From: Cycloclasticus sp.
Lineage (GTDB): Bacteria > Pseudomonadota > Gammaproteobacteria > Methylococcales > Cycloclasticaceae
Direction of reading: 5' to 3'
Assembly (NCBI GenBank): GCA_040743155.1
Contig: JBFLJU010000001.1
Location: 2,229,144-2,293,143, forward strand
DNA length: 64,000 nt
A program made the position numbers and the translations under genes. This document shows, piece by piece, positions 8,499-17,389 of this stretch. Within the stretch, counting starts at the first letter, position 1. Every line of letters starts with the position of its first letter. The notes under the pieces are model-generated. The model searched no databases, had not been told where the DNA came from, and was given only the letters and a program-made list of their open reading frames with translations.

Positions 8499-9343
8499 GC
8501 GTTTTCAATTCCTAAATTACGACAAATAAGCAAACTCGCTTCAGCCTGATTCATACTGTAAAAGTGTAGCCCAGGACAACCATAATCAAGCAATGACTGG
8601 CATAGCTCGCTCACCACATCCGCACCAAACGCTTTGATGGATTCACGGTCATCTGCAAAACCTTCCAAACGTTTACGAATCCAGCGCGGGATTTCCGCAC
8701 CACACATATCGGAGAACCTTGCCAACTGCGAATAGTTCGTTATCGGCATAATTCCCGGCACGATTGGAACATTTACGCCCATTTTATCGCAATCTTCCAC
8801 AAAACGTATGTATGCTTCAAAGTTGAAAAAATATTGCGTAATAGCGCCATTAGCACCGGCCTCTACTTTTTGTTTAAAGTTGGCCAGATCAATTTGCGCA
8901 CTGCCTGCTTGCGGATGAATTTCTGGATACGCCGCCACTTCTATATGAAAATGATCGCCCGTTTCTTCACGGATAAAGCGCACTAACTCATTGGCATAAC
9001 GGAACTCGCCTACATCCAACGTACCTGAAGGAATATCTCCACGTAAGGCGACAATACGGCCTATGCCCTGTTGCTTGTAGTTCGCCAATATGTCACGAAT
9101 ATTTTCTTTGGTAGAGCCGACGCAAGACAAATGCGGCGCCGCTGAAAAACCCTGTTTTTTTAAATCTAAAACAGTGTTTATCGTGCCTTGCTGGGTGCTA
9201 CCGCCAGCGCCAAAGGTAACGGAAAAGTACGCTGGGGCAAGCTGTCCCAGCGTCTGACTAACCTTTAATAGTTTTTCTCTGCCTTCTTCTGTTTTAGGCG
9301 GGAAGAACTCAAAGCTTATCGGTTGATGTGATTCTAATGCCAT
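8495..9343 (-). CDS. metF: Methylenetetrahydrofolate reductase
   Basis: MetF reduces 5,10-methylene-THF to 5-methyl-THF, the methyl donor for methionine synthesis, using FAD and NADH. The 282-residue TIM-barrel protein begins ISFEFFPPKTEEGREKL and contains VTFGAGGST (about residues 43-51), ALRGDIP near 99 and QYFFNFEAYIRF near 175, all standard MetF signatures. It lies three bases after ahcY. With metK and ahcY upstream it would replenish methionine after SAH is hydrolysed, so one transcript holds most of the activated methyl cycle. Confidence 0.96.
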   Translation of the reverse strand: MALESHQPISFEFFPPKTEEGREKLLKVSQTLGQLAPAYFSVTFGAGGSTQQGTINTVLDLKKQGFSAAPHLSCVGSTKENIRDILANYKQQGIGRIVALRGDIPSGTLDVGEFRYANELVRFIREETGDHFHIEVAAYPEIHPQAGSAQIDLANFKQKVEAGANGAITQYFFNFEAYIRFVEDCDKMGVNVPIVPGIMPITNYSQLARFSDMCGAEIPRWIRKRLEGFADDRESIKAFGADVVSELCQSLLDYGCPGLHFYSMNQAEASLLICRNLGIENA

Positions 9344-9346
9344 CTT

Positions 9347-10750
9347 TTAATAACGGTAGTGGTTTGGTTTATAAGGGCCGTCAACTGGCACATTAATGTA
9401 GTCTGCCTGCTCTTGTGAAAGCTCAGTCAAATTAACGCCTATTTTCTCTAAATGTAAACGCGCGACTTTTTCGTCCAAGGTTTTTGGTAACACATACACT
9501 TCATTTTTGTAGGTATCGCCATTGCTGAAGAATTCCATTTGCGCCATCACTTGGTTGGTAAAAGATGCTGACATCACAAAACTTGGATGTCCCGTTGCAC
9601 AACCTAAGTTCACTAAGCGGCCTTTAGCCAATAACGTGATGCGTTTTCCATCAGGGAAAATAATGTGATCCACTTGCGGCTTCACTTCTTCCCATTCGTA
9701 TTGCTCCAATGATGCAATATCAATTTCTGAGTCAAAATGCCCAATATTACAAACAATCGCTTCATTTTTCATCGCCGCCATATGGTCGTGGTTAATCACG
9801 CCTAAGTTACCGGTTGTTGTAACAAAGATATCGCCTTGATTTGCGACTTCATCCATACGCACCACGCGATAGCCTTCCATCGCCGCCTGCAATGCACAAA
9901 TTGGATCAATTTCTGTCACCCAAACCGTTGCACCCATGCCTTTGAACGCTTGCGCACAACCTTTGCCCACATCGCCATAACCAATAACGATGGCAATCTT
10001 GCCAGCGATCATCACATCAGTTGCGCGTTTAATACCGTCTAATAAAGACTCACGGCAACCGTATAAGTTATCGAATTTGCTTTTTGTAACCGAATCATTC
10101 ACGTTCATTGCTGGGAACAGTAATTCACCCGCTTCTTGCATTTGGTATAAACGGTGTACGCCTGTTGTTGTTTCTTCTGTCACACCTTTTACGCTAGCCG
10201 CCATATCCTGCCATCTAGTTGGCGCAATAGGTAAGTTACGGCTCAATACTTCAAGGATAGCTACCCATTCTTCGTTGTCGCCTTCTTGTGCATCGGGCAC
10301 TGCGCCTGCTTTTTCAAATTCAACACCTTTGTGAAGCAATAACGTTGCATCACCGCCATCATCAAGGATCATATTGGCTTGCTGGCCTTCTGGCCATGTC
10401 ATCATTTTTTCGGTACACCACCAGTACTCTTCAATGGTTTCGCCTTTCCAAGCAAACACCGGAACACCTAAATCGGCAATCGCAGCGGCGGCATGATCTT
10501 GCGTTGAGTAGATATTACAAGAACACCAGCGCACTTCTGCACCCAGAGCCACTAGGGTTTTAATGAGTACCGCCGTTTGAATGGTCATGTGTAAGCTACC
10601 GGCCACACGTGCGCCCTTTAATGGCTTGCTGGCTGCAAACTCATCTTGCAAGGCCATAAGGCCAGGCATTTCCACCTCGGCAATGGCTATTTCTTTATGA
10701 CCCCATTCGGCCAACGATAAATCGGCCACTTTATAATCTGTAAAACTCAT
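9347..10750 (-). CDS. ahcY: Adenosylhomocysteinase (SAH hydrolase)
   Basis: AhcY cleaves SAH to adenosine and homocysteine with bound NAD+. The 467-residue protein has the NAD motif [20 protein letters not shown] (about residues 254-273). It also has the conserved [13 protein letters not shown] active-site stretch, with Lys and Asp, and the C-terminal PYKPNHYRY ending that contributes Lys/Tyr contacts to NAD. The length suits the longer bacterial form. The gene is 18 bases after metK behind the SAH riboswitch, so its expression should rise when its substrate accumulates. Confidence 0.97.
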   Translation of the reverse strand: MSFTDYKVADLSLAEWGHKEIAIAEVEMPGLMALQDEFAASKPLKGARVAGSLHMTIQTAVLIKTLVALGAEVRWCSCNIYSTQDHAAAAIADLGVPVFAWKGETIEEYWWCTEKMMTWPEGQQANMILDDGGDATLLLHKGVEFEKAGAVPDAQEGDNEEWVAILEVLSRNLPIAPTRWQDMAASVKGVTEETTTGVHRLYQMQEAGELLFPAMNVNDSVTKSKFDNLYGCRESLLDGIKRATDVMIAGKIAIVIGYGDVGKGCAQAFKGMGATVWVTEIDPICALQAAMEGYRVVRMDEVANQGDIFVTTTGNLGVINHDHMAAMKNEAIVCNIGHFDSEIDIASLEQYEWEEVKPQVDHIIFPDGKRITLLAKGRLVNLGCATGHPSFVMSASFTNQVMAQMEFFSNGDTYKNEVYVLPKTLDEKVARLHLEKIGVNLTELSQEQADYINVPVDGPYKPNHYRY

Positions 10751-10768
10751 CTGTCTACTCTCCTTAAA

Positions 10769-11935
10769 TTAAATACCGGCTGCATCACGTAGCAGCTCGG
10801 CTTTATCTGTTTTTTCCCATGTGAAATCAGCTAGTTCACGGCCAAAATGCCCGTATGCTGCTGTTTGTTGATAAATGGGGCGTTTTAAATCAAGTTCTGC
10901 GATCAAGGCTTTAGGGCGTAAGTCAAAGTGCTCATCGACTAACTTAGCGATTAAGTCATTATCTATCGCGCCTGTACCAAAGGTTTCAACACTGATAGAG
11001 GTGGGCTTTGCTACCCCAATTGCGTATGAAACTTGTATTTCACAGCGTTTCGCCAAACCCGCCGCAATGATGTTTTTAGCAACATATCGACTCATATACG
11101 CCGCAGATCGATCCACTTTGCTGGGGTCTTTGCCTGAAAAAGCGCCGCCACCATGACGCGCCATGCCACCGTAAGTATCTACAATAATTTTACGACCGGT
11201 TAAGCCACAATCACCCACAGGGCCGCCGATAATGAATTGTCCGGTTGGGTTAATATGAATATTTTCGGCTAAACAACTATCAAACCATTCGGTCGGCAAT
11301 ACAGGCTTTATGATTTCTTCAATCACAGCTTCTCTCAGGTTTGCTTCACTGATATCAGGCGAATGCTGGGTTGATAAAACCACTGCTTCAACCGCCACCG
11401 GCTTATCATTTTCATAGCGCAGCGTTAATTGGCTTTTAGCATCGGGCCGTAACCAAGGTAGAGTGCCGTTTTTACGCAACAATGCTTGTCGCTCAACTAA
11501 ACGGTGTGAATAGGTAATAGGGGCGGGCATCAGCACGTCCGTTTCATCACAGGCATAACCAAACATCAGCCCTTGATCTCCCGCACCTTGCTCGTGGTCG
11601 TCGCTGTCGTCCACACCGATTGCAATATCATGCGACTGTTTACCAATAGCATTTAGCACCGCACAACTTTGCCAATCAAAACCAATTTCGGGCTTGTCGT
11701 AGCCAATCTCTTTAACCACATTACGCACTAGTTCTTCGGTATCGACCCAAGCATCGGTGGTAACTTCACCAGCCAAAATAACCATGCCTGTTTTAACCAT
11801 GGTTTCTACCGCCACCCGAGATGTGGGGTCTTGCGTTAACAACGCGTCTAGCATCGCATCAGAGATTTGATCCGCAACTTTATCTGGGTGCCCCTCGGAC
11901 ACCGATTCAGATGTAAAAATAAAATTATTGCTCAT
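10769..11935 (-). CDS. metK: S-adenosylmethionine synthase
   Basis: MetK makes SAM from methionine and ATP. The start is set at ATG 11933-11935, giving 388 residues beginning [19 protein letters not shown]. This is the usual N-terminus, and GGAG sits about ten bases upstream. The open frame extends 13 codons further but without family similarity. Signatures are [13 protein letters not shown] (ATP/methionine site), [12 protein letters not shown] and [19 protein letters not shown] (the phosphate loop). It is the first gene of the metK-ahcY-metF operon, behind an SAH riboswitch and a sigma70-type promoter. Confidence 0.97.
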   Translation of the reverse strand: MSNNFIFTSESVSEGHPDKVADQISDAMLDALLTQDPTSRVAVETMVKTGMVILAGEVTTDAWVDTEELVRNVVKEIGYDKPEIGFDWQSCAVLNAIGKQSHDIAIGVDDSDDHEQGAGDQGLMFGYACDETDVLMPAPITYSHRLVERQALLRKNGTLPWLRPDAKSQLTLRYENDKPVAVEAVVLSTQHSPDISEANLREAVIEEIIKPVLPTEWFDSCLAENIHINPTGQFIIGGPVGDCGLTGRKIIVDTYGGMARHGGGAFSGKDPSKVDRSAAYMSRYVAKNIIAAGLAKRCEIQVSYAIGVAKPTSISVETFGTGAIDNDLIAKLVDEHFDLRPKALIAELDLKRPIYQQTAAYGHFGRELADFTWEKTDKAELLRDAAGI

Positions 11936-12055
11936 ATGGCATTCGCTCCATTTGTAAAAATAGAAACTGAGCATGGGATAGAGAGTTACCGGAAAACGGT
12001 AAAAAGTGATGATATCACTCTTTGCTCAACGCCCATTACTTCAGTTTCCTGTTAA

Positions 12056-12182
12056 TAATGAACGTCGTTAAAACTTTAGCTACGTTGAGATAAATTCGTC
12101 ACCTCAATTCAGCCAAATGGTCTGTGACCATGAATCTTGAATAAGCCTAACAGGGAAACCCTGCCGCAACGTTCCTTATCCA
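12056..12182 (-). ncRNA. SAH (S-adenosylhomocysteine) riboswitch in the metK-ahcY leader
   Basis: Read on the minus strand, the leader starts with GATAAG, which pairs with CTTATT to form P1. Inside P1 are GAACGTTGC, a P2 hairpin CAGGG-TTT-CCCTG and TTAGG. Downstream, AACGACGTTCA (ending near 12058) can pair through ACGTTC with GAACGT inside P1, forming the pseudoknot. The known SAH riboswitch has GAGCGC-TGC...CAGG...AACGGCGCTCA in the same order; here both pseudoknot arms differ from it in compensating positions. The linker before the pseudoknot arm is long, about 70 bases. It holds two possible hairpins, ATGGTC-ACA-GACCAT and TTGAG...CTCAA. SAH binding is known to activate ahcY-type operons. 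Confidence 0.82.
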
Positions 12183-12191
12183 AGTCGACGA

Positions 12192-12220
12192 ATTCTATTT
12201 CATAGCCGCAAAAAAATCAA
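12192..12220 (-). promoter_or_regulatory. Sigma70-type promoter of the metK operon
   Basis: On the minus strand TTGATT (12220-12215) is followed after exactly 17 bases by TAGAAT (12197-12192). The predicted transcription start near 12185 lies just before the first riboswitch helix at 12180, so the aptamer would be the very 5' end of the transcript. Spacing and position are good; no experimental evidence. Confidence 0.65.
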
Positions 12221-12243
12221 GAGGCCCCCTTAGGCACCCCTCT
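12213..12243 (-). terminator. Possible intrinsic terminator of the yghU-like gene
   Basis: On the minus strand AGAGG (12243-12239) pairs with CCTCT (12224-12220), enclosing a G/C-rich loop that can itself fold through CC-TAA-GG. A run TTGATTTTTTT follows. It lies 20 bases downstream of the glutathione transferase stop and its T-run overlaps the metK -35 element. The stem is short, so this is tentative. Confidence 0.45.
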
Positions 12244-12263
12244 ACAACTAAACTGTTATCGAG

Positions 12264-13097
12264 TTACAAGAAATCACTAGCATCATGGCGCTCTGGCAAC
12301 TGTTTTTCCTCTGTCCCCCATGTTTTATTAACCCGCTCGCCGCGCTGTACCGCGGGCCGCGCCTGAATTTCTTTTGCCCAACGAACGACGTGCTTATAGC
12401 TGCTTACATCAAGAAACTCTGCTGCCTCGTATAAATCCTTCAGCACTAGACTGCCATACCAAGCATAAACCGCAATATCTGCAATGTTGTAGTCTTCGCC
12501 ACACAAATAACGACGCTCAGCAAGGTTACGGTCCAATACATCGAGCTGACGCTTCACTTCCATCGTAAAACGATTAATGCAATATTCTATTTTTTCAGGA
12601 GCATAAGCATAAAAATGACCAAAGCCACCGCCTAGGTAGGGCGAGCTCCCCATCTGCCAAAATAACCACGACATGCATTCCGCGCGCGCCGATGCTTCTT
12701 GCGGCACCAATACCTTGAACTTTTCAGCCAGATACAACAATATTGCACCAGATTCAAATACGCGGGTTGTTGGTGACGTACTTTGATCAAGCAGGGCAGG
12801 AATTTTCGAATTTGGGTTAAGCCCCACAAAACCACTGCTAAACTGCTCACCGTCCATAATGGTGATTAGGTGGGCATCATATTCCGCTTCGCTATAACCC
12901 AGCGCCAGCAACTCTTCCAAAAGAATGGTTACTTTTATGCCATTAGGTGTCGCTAATGAATACAGCTGTATCGGGTGTATCCCCTGTGGAAGTTCTTTTT
13001 CATGCGTCGGGCCAGCAATCGGTCGATTGATGCTAGCAAACTTTCCTCCATTGTCGATATCCCAGCTCCAGACTTTAGGTGGTTTAAAACTCGTCAT
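12264..13097 (-). CDS. yghU: YghU-type glutathione S-transferase / disulfide reductase
   Basis: This is a 277-residue GST of the Nu class. The opening PPKVWSWDIDNGGKFASINRP and the segment LYSLATPNGIKVTILLEELL match E. coli YghU, which reduces organic peroxides and disulfide-linked glutathione adducts without a classic catalytic Tyr. The thioredoxin-like domain carries NPNSKIPALLD and the glutathione-binding ESGAILLYLAEKF (about residues 116-128), followed by a helical C-terminal domain. It is transcribed alone: a terminator-like hairpin follows and a 307-base gap with an AT-rich palindrome precedes it. Confidence 0.9.
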   Translation of the reverse strand: MTSFKPPKVWSWDIDNGGKFASINRPIAGPTHEKELPQGIHPIQLYSLATPNGIKVTILLEELLALGYSEAEYDAHLITIMDGEQFSSGFVGLNPNSKIPALLDQSTSPTTRVFESGAILLYLAEKFKVLVPQEASARAECMSWLFWQMGSSPYLGGGFGHFYAYAPEKIEYCINRFTMEVKRQLDVLDRNLAERRYLCGEDYNIADIAVYAWYGSLVLKDLYEAAEFLDVSSYKHVVRWAKEIQARPAVQRGERVNKTWGTEEKQLPERHDASDFL

Positions 13098-13404
13098 ATC
13101 GTTCCTTTGCTATTGTTTTAAAAAAATGAGCCCATCCTACTGCCCATTTAATGTTAATGGGCCGCTACCCTTTAATTTTATGAACACAAACCTACTGCCC
13201 GCGCCCCTTGTTTTTAACCAATATATTTACTATAAAATATATTGAACACAGCCGTAAATCAAATATTCCTTTACTTTTTACACCTGCAGCGCCGCCTTTA
13301 GTTTTATGCCTTGAACGCCCCATCAACTGCTGTGGAAGCGTGTTAATATGAGTACTTGCAACGCCCCACCCCCGATAGAGCCAAGACGTTAATTTACAAA
13401 CAGA
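13098..13404. other. Intergenic region between yghU and dinB with AT-rich palindrome
   Basis: This gap separates two divergently transcribed genes and must hold both promoters. It contains a perfect 10-bp inverted repeat, CAATATATTT-ACTATA-AAATATATTG (13219-13244), which could be an operator. It also holds a 7-bp hairpin GCCCATT-N7-AATGGGC near 13141-13161. I see no LexA-type CTGT-N8-ACAG site before dinB. No gene is supported here. Confidence 0.5.
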
Positions 13405-14493
13405 ATGCCAACTCAGCAACGAAAAATAATTCATGTCGACATGGATGCTTTTTTTGCATCAGTGGAGCAACGTGACCAGCCAGAACTACAGGGCAAGCCT
13501 GTCGTTGTAGGAGGCCAACCCAATAGCCGAGGCGTTGTTGCCGCGTGTAGTTATGAAGCTCGCCAATTTGGCATTCACTCCGCCATGCCATGCTCACGCG
13601 CCTACCGACTTTGCCCACAAGCCATTTTTGTGAAACCGCGTTTCGAGGCATATAAAGAGGTCTCAAAAAAAATTCGTGAGATTTTTTGGCGCTACGCATC
13701 CGATGTAGAGCCTTTATCACTAGATGAGGCTTATTTAGATGTCAGCCAAAACACGCAGTTTGAAGGCTCTGCGACACGTATTGCCCAAGCCATTAAACGG
13801 GATATTCAAACTGAAACGAACCTGGTTGCATCGGCAGGCGTTTCATACAATAAATTTTTGGCCAAGGTTGCTTCTGATATGGACAAACCCGATGGGCTTT
13901 ATGTGATTACGCCTGAACAAGGTGCTGGTTTTGTTGCCTCCTTACCCATTGGAAAATTCTATGGCGTAGGCCCCGTTACTGAAAAAAAGATGCATCAGCT
14001 AGGTATTAAAGTAGGTGCTGACTTACGGCAAAAAAGTTTGCTTGATTTAGCTACTCATTTTGGTAAATCTGGCGATTACTACTACCACATTGCTCGCGGC
14101 GTAGACCATCGCCCTGTACACAGCACCCGTGTTCGCAAATCACTCGGAAAAGAAACGACCTTTAAACAGGATGTTATAGGAATAGACGAACTTATTGACC
14201 AGCTTAACGTGCTGGCGGAAACTGTTTTCAGCAATTTACAAACAAACAACCTTATCGCTAAAACTATTACGCTAAAGGTAAAGTACTCAGATTTTCAAAC
14301 CGCCACGCGCGCGCATAGCAGCCCAAGCAATATAACCGAGCTATCACAAATACAGGCGCTCGTTCCTGAGCTTTTATCACGTACAAAAGCGGGCAAGCAA
14401 GGTATTCGACTTATTGGTATAACAGCCAGTAATTTTGCGCAAAAAAAAGCCCTTAAAAAAGGGCTTCAATTTGATTTGCCGTTAGGTTCTTAA
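13405..14493 (+). CDS. dinB: DNA polymerase IV (Y-family)
   Basis: DinB is an error-prone lesion-bypass polymerase. The 362-residue protein opens IIHVDMDAFFASVEQRD with the first metal-binding Asp, followed by PVVVGG and GVVAACSYEARQFGIHSAMP. The catalytic SLDEAYLDVS lies near residues 103-112. The palm/thumb continues with GVSYNKFLAKVASDMDKP. The helix-hairpin-helix GVGPVTEKKMHQLGI and little-finger domain are complete. The last 20 or so codons overlap a hairpin that acts as an intrinsic terminator for the gene converging from the other strand. Confidence 0.96.
   Translation: MPTQQRKIIHVDMDAFFASVEQRDQPELQGKPVVVGGQPNSRGVVAACSYEARQFGIHSAMPCSRAYRLCPQAIFVKPRFEAYKEVSKKIREIFWRYASDVEPLSLDEAYLDVSQNTQFEGSATRIAQAIKRDIQTETNLVASAGVSYNKFLAKVASDMDKPDGLYVITPEQGAGFVASLPIGKFYGVGPVTEKKMHQLGIKVGADLRQKSLLDLATHFGKSGDYYYHIARGVDHRPVHSTRVRKSLGKETTFKQDVIGIDELIDQLNVLAETVFSNLQTNNLIAKTITLKVKYSDFQTATRAHSSPSNITELSQIQALVPELLSRTKAGKQGIRLIGITASNFAQKKALKKGLQFDLPLGS
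14441..14466 (-). terminator. Intrinsic terminator for the MddA-like gene, inside dinB coding sequence
   Basis: On the minus strand AAGCCCTT-TTTT-AAGGGCTT is followed by a T-run of six or more. The 8-bp stem is at 14447-14454 and 14459-14466. It lies about 29 bases downstream of the stop of the minus-strand methyltransferase gene, yet is wholly within the last codons of dinB (KKALKKGL). The plus strand has no T-run after the stem, so it should work in one direction only. Confidence 0.85.
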
Positions 14494-14494
14494 C

Positions 14495-15217
14495 TTAATA
14501 AACCTTTGGAATAACCTTCTCGGTGCGTTTTTGATAATCCACATATGTTTGACCCAATGCTTTGGCCAAGCCTTTCTCTTCAAAGTGAATACCAATCAAT
14601 ACGTACAAAGACATGCCAATTGAGAACACTAAATGTCCGACTGTCATCGTTGGAAGAGCCCAAAAGGCAATCAACAAGCCCAACATCATCGGATGACGAA
14701 TCCAGCGATAAACTAAATTTTCAGCAAACGTAACATCTGTGTACGTTTTCTTAACGAAGTACAACCATGTTTGGCGCAAACCGAACAGATCAAAATGGTC
14801 GGTTAAAAAGGTAGAGGCAAAGATCAGCACCCAACCAAAACCAAACAAGGCCCACAGCACATTAATCGCCATTGGGTTTTCCACTTGCCAAATAATACCT
14901 TCCATCGGTTGCCAGTAATACATTAACGCCGCTAGCACGATCGCTGACGCTAACACATAGGTACTACGCTCAACCTGATGCGGCACCACAGACGCTATCA
15001 TTTCTTTAAACCAACCGCGCGCCATAACACTATGCTGGATGCCCCACATTAGCATCAAGCCGATATTAATCATCAACGCATTATCCGCATATTCGGCCAC
15101 CGCGCTTGAGATGGTTATGGGCACAAATATATCGCCAACAAAGGCCATAAAATAAACAAAAACAGCAAGAAATATAAAATAACTGACCACCCCGTACAAC
15201 ATCACCAACGCTCGCAT
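14495..15217 (-). CDS. Membrane methyltransferase, MddA/NnrU-like
   Basis: This is a 240-residue integral membrane protein with about six hydrophobic segments. The C-terminal half has the isoprenylcysteine-methyltransferase-like signature: FDLFGLRQTWLYF near residue 142, then YRWIRHPMMLGLLIAFW (about 170-186) with R-H-P, and HFEEKGLAKALG near the end. This pattern is seen in MddA (methanethiol S-methyltransferase, which makes dimethyl sulfide) and in related NnrU-like proteins. SAM-dependent methylation of a small thiol or lipid is inferred; the exact substrate cannot be read from the sequence. It is monocistronic and converges on dinB. Confidence 0.7.
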   Translation of the reverse strand: MRALVMLYGVVSYFIFLAVFVYFMAFVGDIFVPITISSAVAEYADNALMINIGLMLMWGIQHSVMARGWFKEMIASVVPHQVERSTYVLASAIVLAALMYYWQPMEGIIWQVENPMAINVLWALFGFGWVLIFASTFLTDHFDLFGLRQTWLYFVKKTYTDVTFAENLVYRWIRHPMMLGLLIAFWALPTMTVGHLVFSIGMSLYVLIGIHFEEKGLAKALGQTYVDYQKRTEKVIPKVY

Positions 15218-15352
15218 AAACTCTCCCTATTTTAATTAATAATTTTTTATTTTCTTATCGCTAAGGCATAATGCCCAACATCGTGGACATAAGTATAAAC
15301 ACAAAGTTCATTTGGTAACGCCTATAAATTTTAAGACTACTCATTGAATAAT

Positions 15353-15910
15353 ATGAACAGCCCATTAGAAAAAACCATACAACTCATCGACCAAGCAAAT
15401 GCGGCCGACCCACACGATGACAGGGAAGCCTTATACTCCAAACGCATGCTTGAAACGCTTCGATCATTTGATAAAGGCGCTTCCGACTCCCTGACACTGG
15501 CCTGTTACGCACAACACGTTTGTCGCTGGAAATTATCTCGTAAAGACTATCCTGAAGGGTTAAAAGGCTATTTAACATGGCGCACAGACCTAGCCAAACT
15601 ACACGCGAAGATACTGGCCGATGCAATGCGTGAGTCTGGTTATAGCGACGAAAAAATCGAGCAGGCTAGTCGCATTATTCAAAAGAAAAAACTAAAAACC
15701 AACGCCGAGTCACAAACGCTTGAAGATGTTTCATGCCTCGTCTTCTTAGGCTATTATTTCGAGCCGTTCGCCGACAAATACCCCGATGAGAAAGTAATCG
15801 ATATCGTACAAAAAACGTGGGGAAAAATGTCGCCTCAAGGGCATGAGGCTGCGCTGCAATTGACGCTACCGTCACGTCTTAACAGCTTAGTTGCTCAAGC
15901 TCTAAAATAG
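15353..15910 (+). CDS. DUF4202 domain-containing protein
   Basis: This soluble protein of 185 residues is related to the DUF4202 family. Visible family features are AQHVCRWKLSRKDYPEGLKGYLTWRTDLAKLHA, split here as HVCRWKLSRKDYP then GYLTWRTDLAKLHA. Also visible are LEDVSCLVFLGYYFEPFADK and a C-terminal KTWGKMSPQGHEAAL. The His/Asp residues in these motifs suggest an HD-like metal site, but no activity is known. I choose the ATG at 15353; a TTG three codons earlier (15344) is also possible. The gene stands alone between two divergently or separately transcribed genes. Confidence 0.8.
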   Translation: MNSPLEKTIQLIDQANAADPHDDREALYSKRMLETLRSFDKGASDSLTLACYAQHVCRWKLSRKDYPEGLKGYLTWRTDLAKLHAKILADAMRESGYSDEKIEQASRIIQKKKLKTNAESQTLEDVSCLVFLGYYFEPFADKYPDEKVIDIVQKTWGKMSPQGHEAALQLTLPSRLNSLVAQALK

Positions 15911-16079
15911 AGCTGGCACAGCGCCAACTTTTTAACAAAGTCTGCCTTTATTTAAATCCATACCGCTGACCATAGTTTTATTCACATACATGGTTACAGC
16001 CGCTTGAGCTGTGCTATCCTGCTTGGGCAGCAGCCCGAAAAAACATCTTTGAAAATGGATTTATTAATGGAGAATAAAC

Positions 16080-16988
16080 ATGCGGTTACACACTAAATTT
16101 TTCGCATTTCTTTTGACAGCCTTATTTAGCACGCAAAGCTTTGCAGGTTTTTTAGACCAAGACTTTTCTAAAATCTCATTAAAAACGACTCATGTACGTG
16201 GCAATATTTATATGCTCGAAGGTGTGGGTGGTTTCTCTGGCGGCAATATCGGTGTTTCAGCCGGTCCAGATGGTGTTCTGATGATTGATGACCAGCTTAG
16301 TCCCATGCCTGAGAAAATCAACGCGGCCTTAGCAAAAATTAATCCCGGCAAACTGCGGTTTATTCTAAACACCCACTGGCATGGAGATCACACCGGCAGC
16401 AACGCTCACTTTTCCAAGCATGCCACTATCATTTCACACAGCAATGTTAGAAAACGTTTAATGAGCGATCAAGAAAACTTTTTCGGCAAATCGCCTGCCA
16501 GCCCCAAAGAAGCATGGCCGCTGATTACATTTGAAGACGCTATCAACATCCATTTTAATGATGAAGATATCCAATTTATACATTACCCAAATGGTCACAC
16601 CGACGGTGATGGCGTTATTTACTTCCCTAAAAGCAAGGTAGCTCATTTAGGCGACCACTTTTTTAACGGTATCTTCCCTTTTGTTGATTTAGATACCGGC
16701 GGCAACGCCTTCAGTTTAACCCGCAACGTCAAAGCCATTATTGAGACCTTGCCAGACGATGCCCTTGTCATTCCTGGCCATGGCGCCTTATCTGATTTAC
16801 AAGGGCTTAAGGCTTACTACAATATGCTAGAAGCCACCACTTCATTTGTACAAAGCAAGGCTGCAACTGGCGAATCGTTAGAAGACATCCAATTGGGCGG
16901 CCTACCGAGTGAATGGACTGCATGGGGCGGCGGCTTTGTTAACGAAGCAAACTGGATTAAAATCATTTACCACAGTCTTCCAAAGTAA
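16080..16988 (+). CDS. Exported metallo-beta-lactamase-fold hydrolase
   Basis: The 302-residue protein has a signal peptide (about residues 1-22, ending SFA) and an MBL domain. The zinc motif HWHGDHTGSN spans residues 99-108 (H99, H101, D103, H104). NGHTDGDGVIYFP supplies the next His, and VIPGHG the last one. The mature protein should act in the periplasm. The family includes lactamases, lactonases and sulfatase-like hydrolases. The substrate is not deducible; it lacks the pattern that would make me call it an antibiotic-resistance enzyme. GGAG lies seven to eight bases before the ATG. msrB follows after 10 bases. Confidence 0.85.
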   Translation: MRLHTKFFAFLLTALFSTQSFAGFLDQDFSKISLKTTHVRGNIYMLEGVGGFSGGNIGVSAGPDGVLMIDDQLSPMPEKINAALAKINPGKLRFILNTHWHGDHTGSNAHFSKHATIISHSNVRKRLMSDQENFFGKSPASPKEAWPLITFEDAINIHFNDEDIQFIHYPNGHTDGDGVIYFPKSKVAHLGDHFFNGIFPFVDLDTGGNAFSLTRNVKAIIETLPDDALVIPGHGALSDLQGLKAYYNMLEATTSFVQSKAATGESLEDIQLGGLPSEWTAWGGGFVNEANWIKIIYHSLPK

Positions 16989-16998
16989 ACGACGCCGT

Positions 16999-17388
16999 AT
17001 GATTGAGAAATCCGAGCAAGACTGGCAAACGTTATTAACGCCTGAGGAATTCAGAATTTGCCGCCAACAAGGCACAGAACCCGCTTTTTCAGGCGTTTAT
17101 ACCGACTGCAAGACAGCCGGGGTATACCGCTGTAAATGTTGCCAATCAGCATTATTTGAATCTGACAGCAAATACGACTCGGGCAGTGGTTGGCCAAGTT
17201 TCTGGCAAGCGATCAGCCCCAGCAATATTAAAGAAAATCGGGACACCAGTCATGGTATGACTCGGGTTGAAGTGGTTTGCGCTAAATGCAATTGTCACTT
17301 AGGTCACGTATTTGAAGACGGCCCACAACCGACCGGCTTACGTTACTGCATAAACTCTGCATCCTTAAGCCTTGAGCCCAAGGCATAA
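16999..17388 (+). CDS. msrB: Peptide-methionine (R)-S-oxide reductase
   Basis: MsrB reduces methionine R-sulfoxide in oxidised proteins. Starting at ATG 16999 gives 130 residues, the usual length; a longer frame upstream overlaps the hydrolase gene and has no similarity. Zinc is held by C45/C48 (CKCC) and C94/C97 (CAKC). The signature YDSGSGWPSFW spans about residues 59-69. HLGHVFEDGP and the catalytic RYCINS (C117) follow. No MsrA domain is fused. It sits directly after the exported hydrolase and just before the aminopeptidase. Confidence 0.95.
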   Translation: MIEKSEQDWQTLLTPEEFRICRQQGTEPAFSGVYTDCKTAGVYRCKCCQSALFESDSKYDSGSGWPSFWQAISPSNIKENRDTSHGMTRVEVVCAKCNCHLGHVFEDGPQPTGLRYCINSASLSLEPKA

Positions 17389-17389
17389 C

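Noticed and set aside
15911-16060. Short hairpins TGGC-ACAGC-GCCA and GGGC-AGCA-GCCC after the DUF4202 gene
   Set aside because: Stems are only 4 bp; they could form but do not justify a terminator call.
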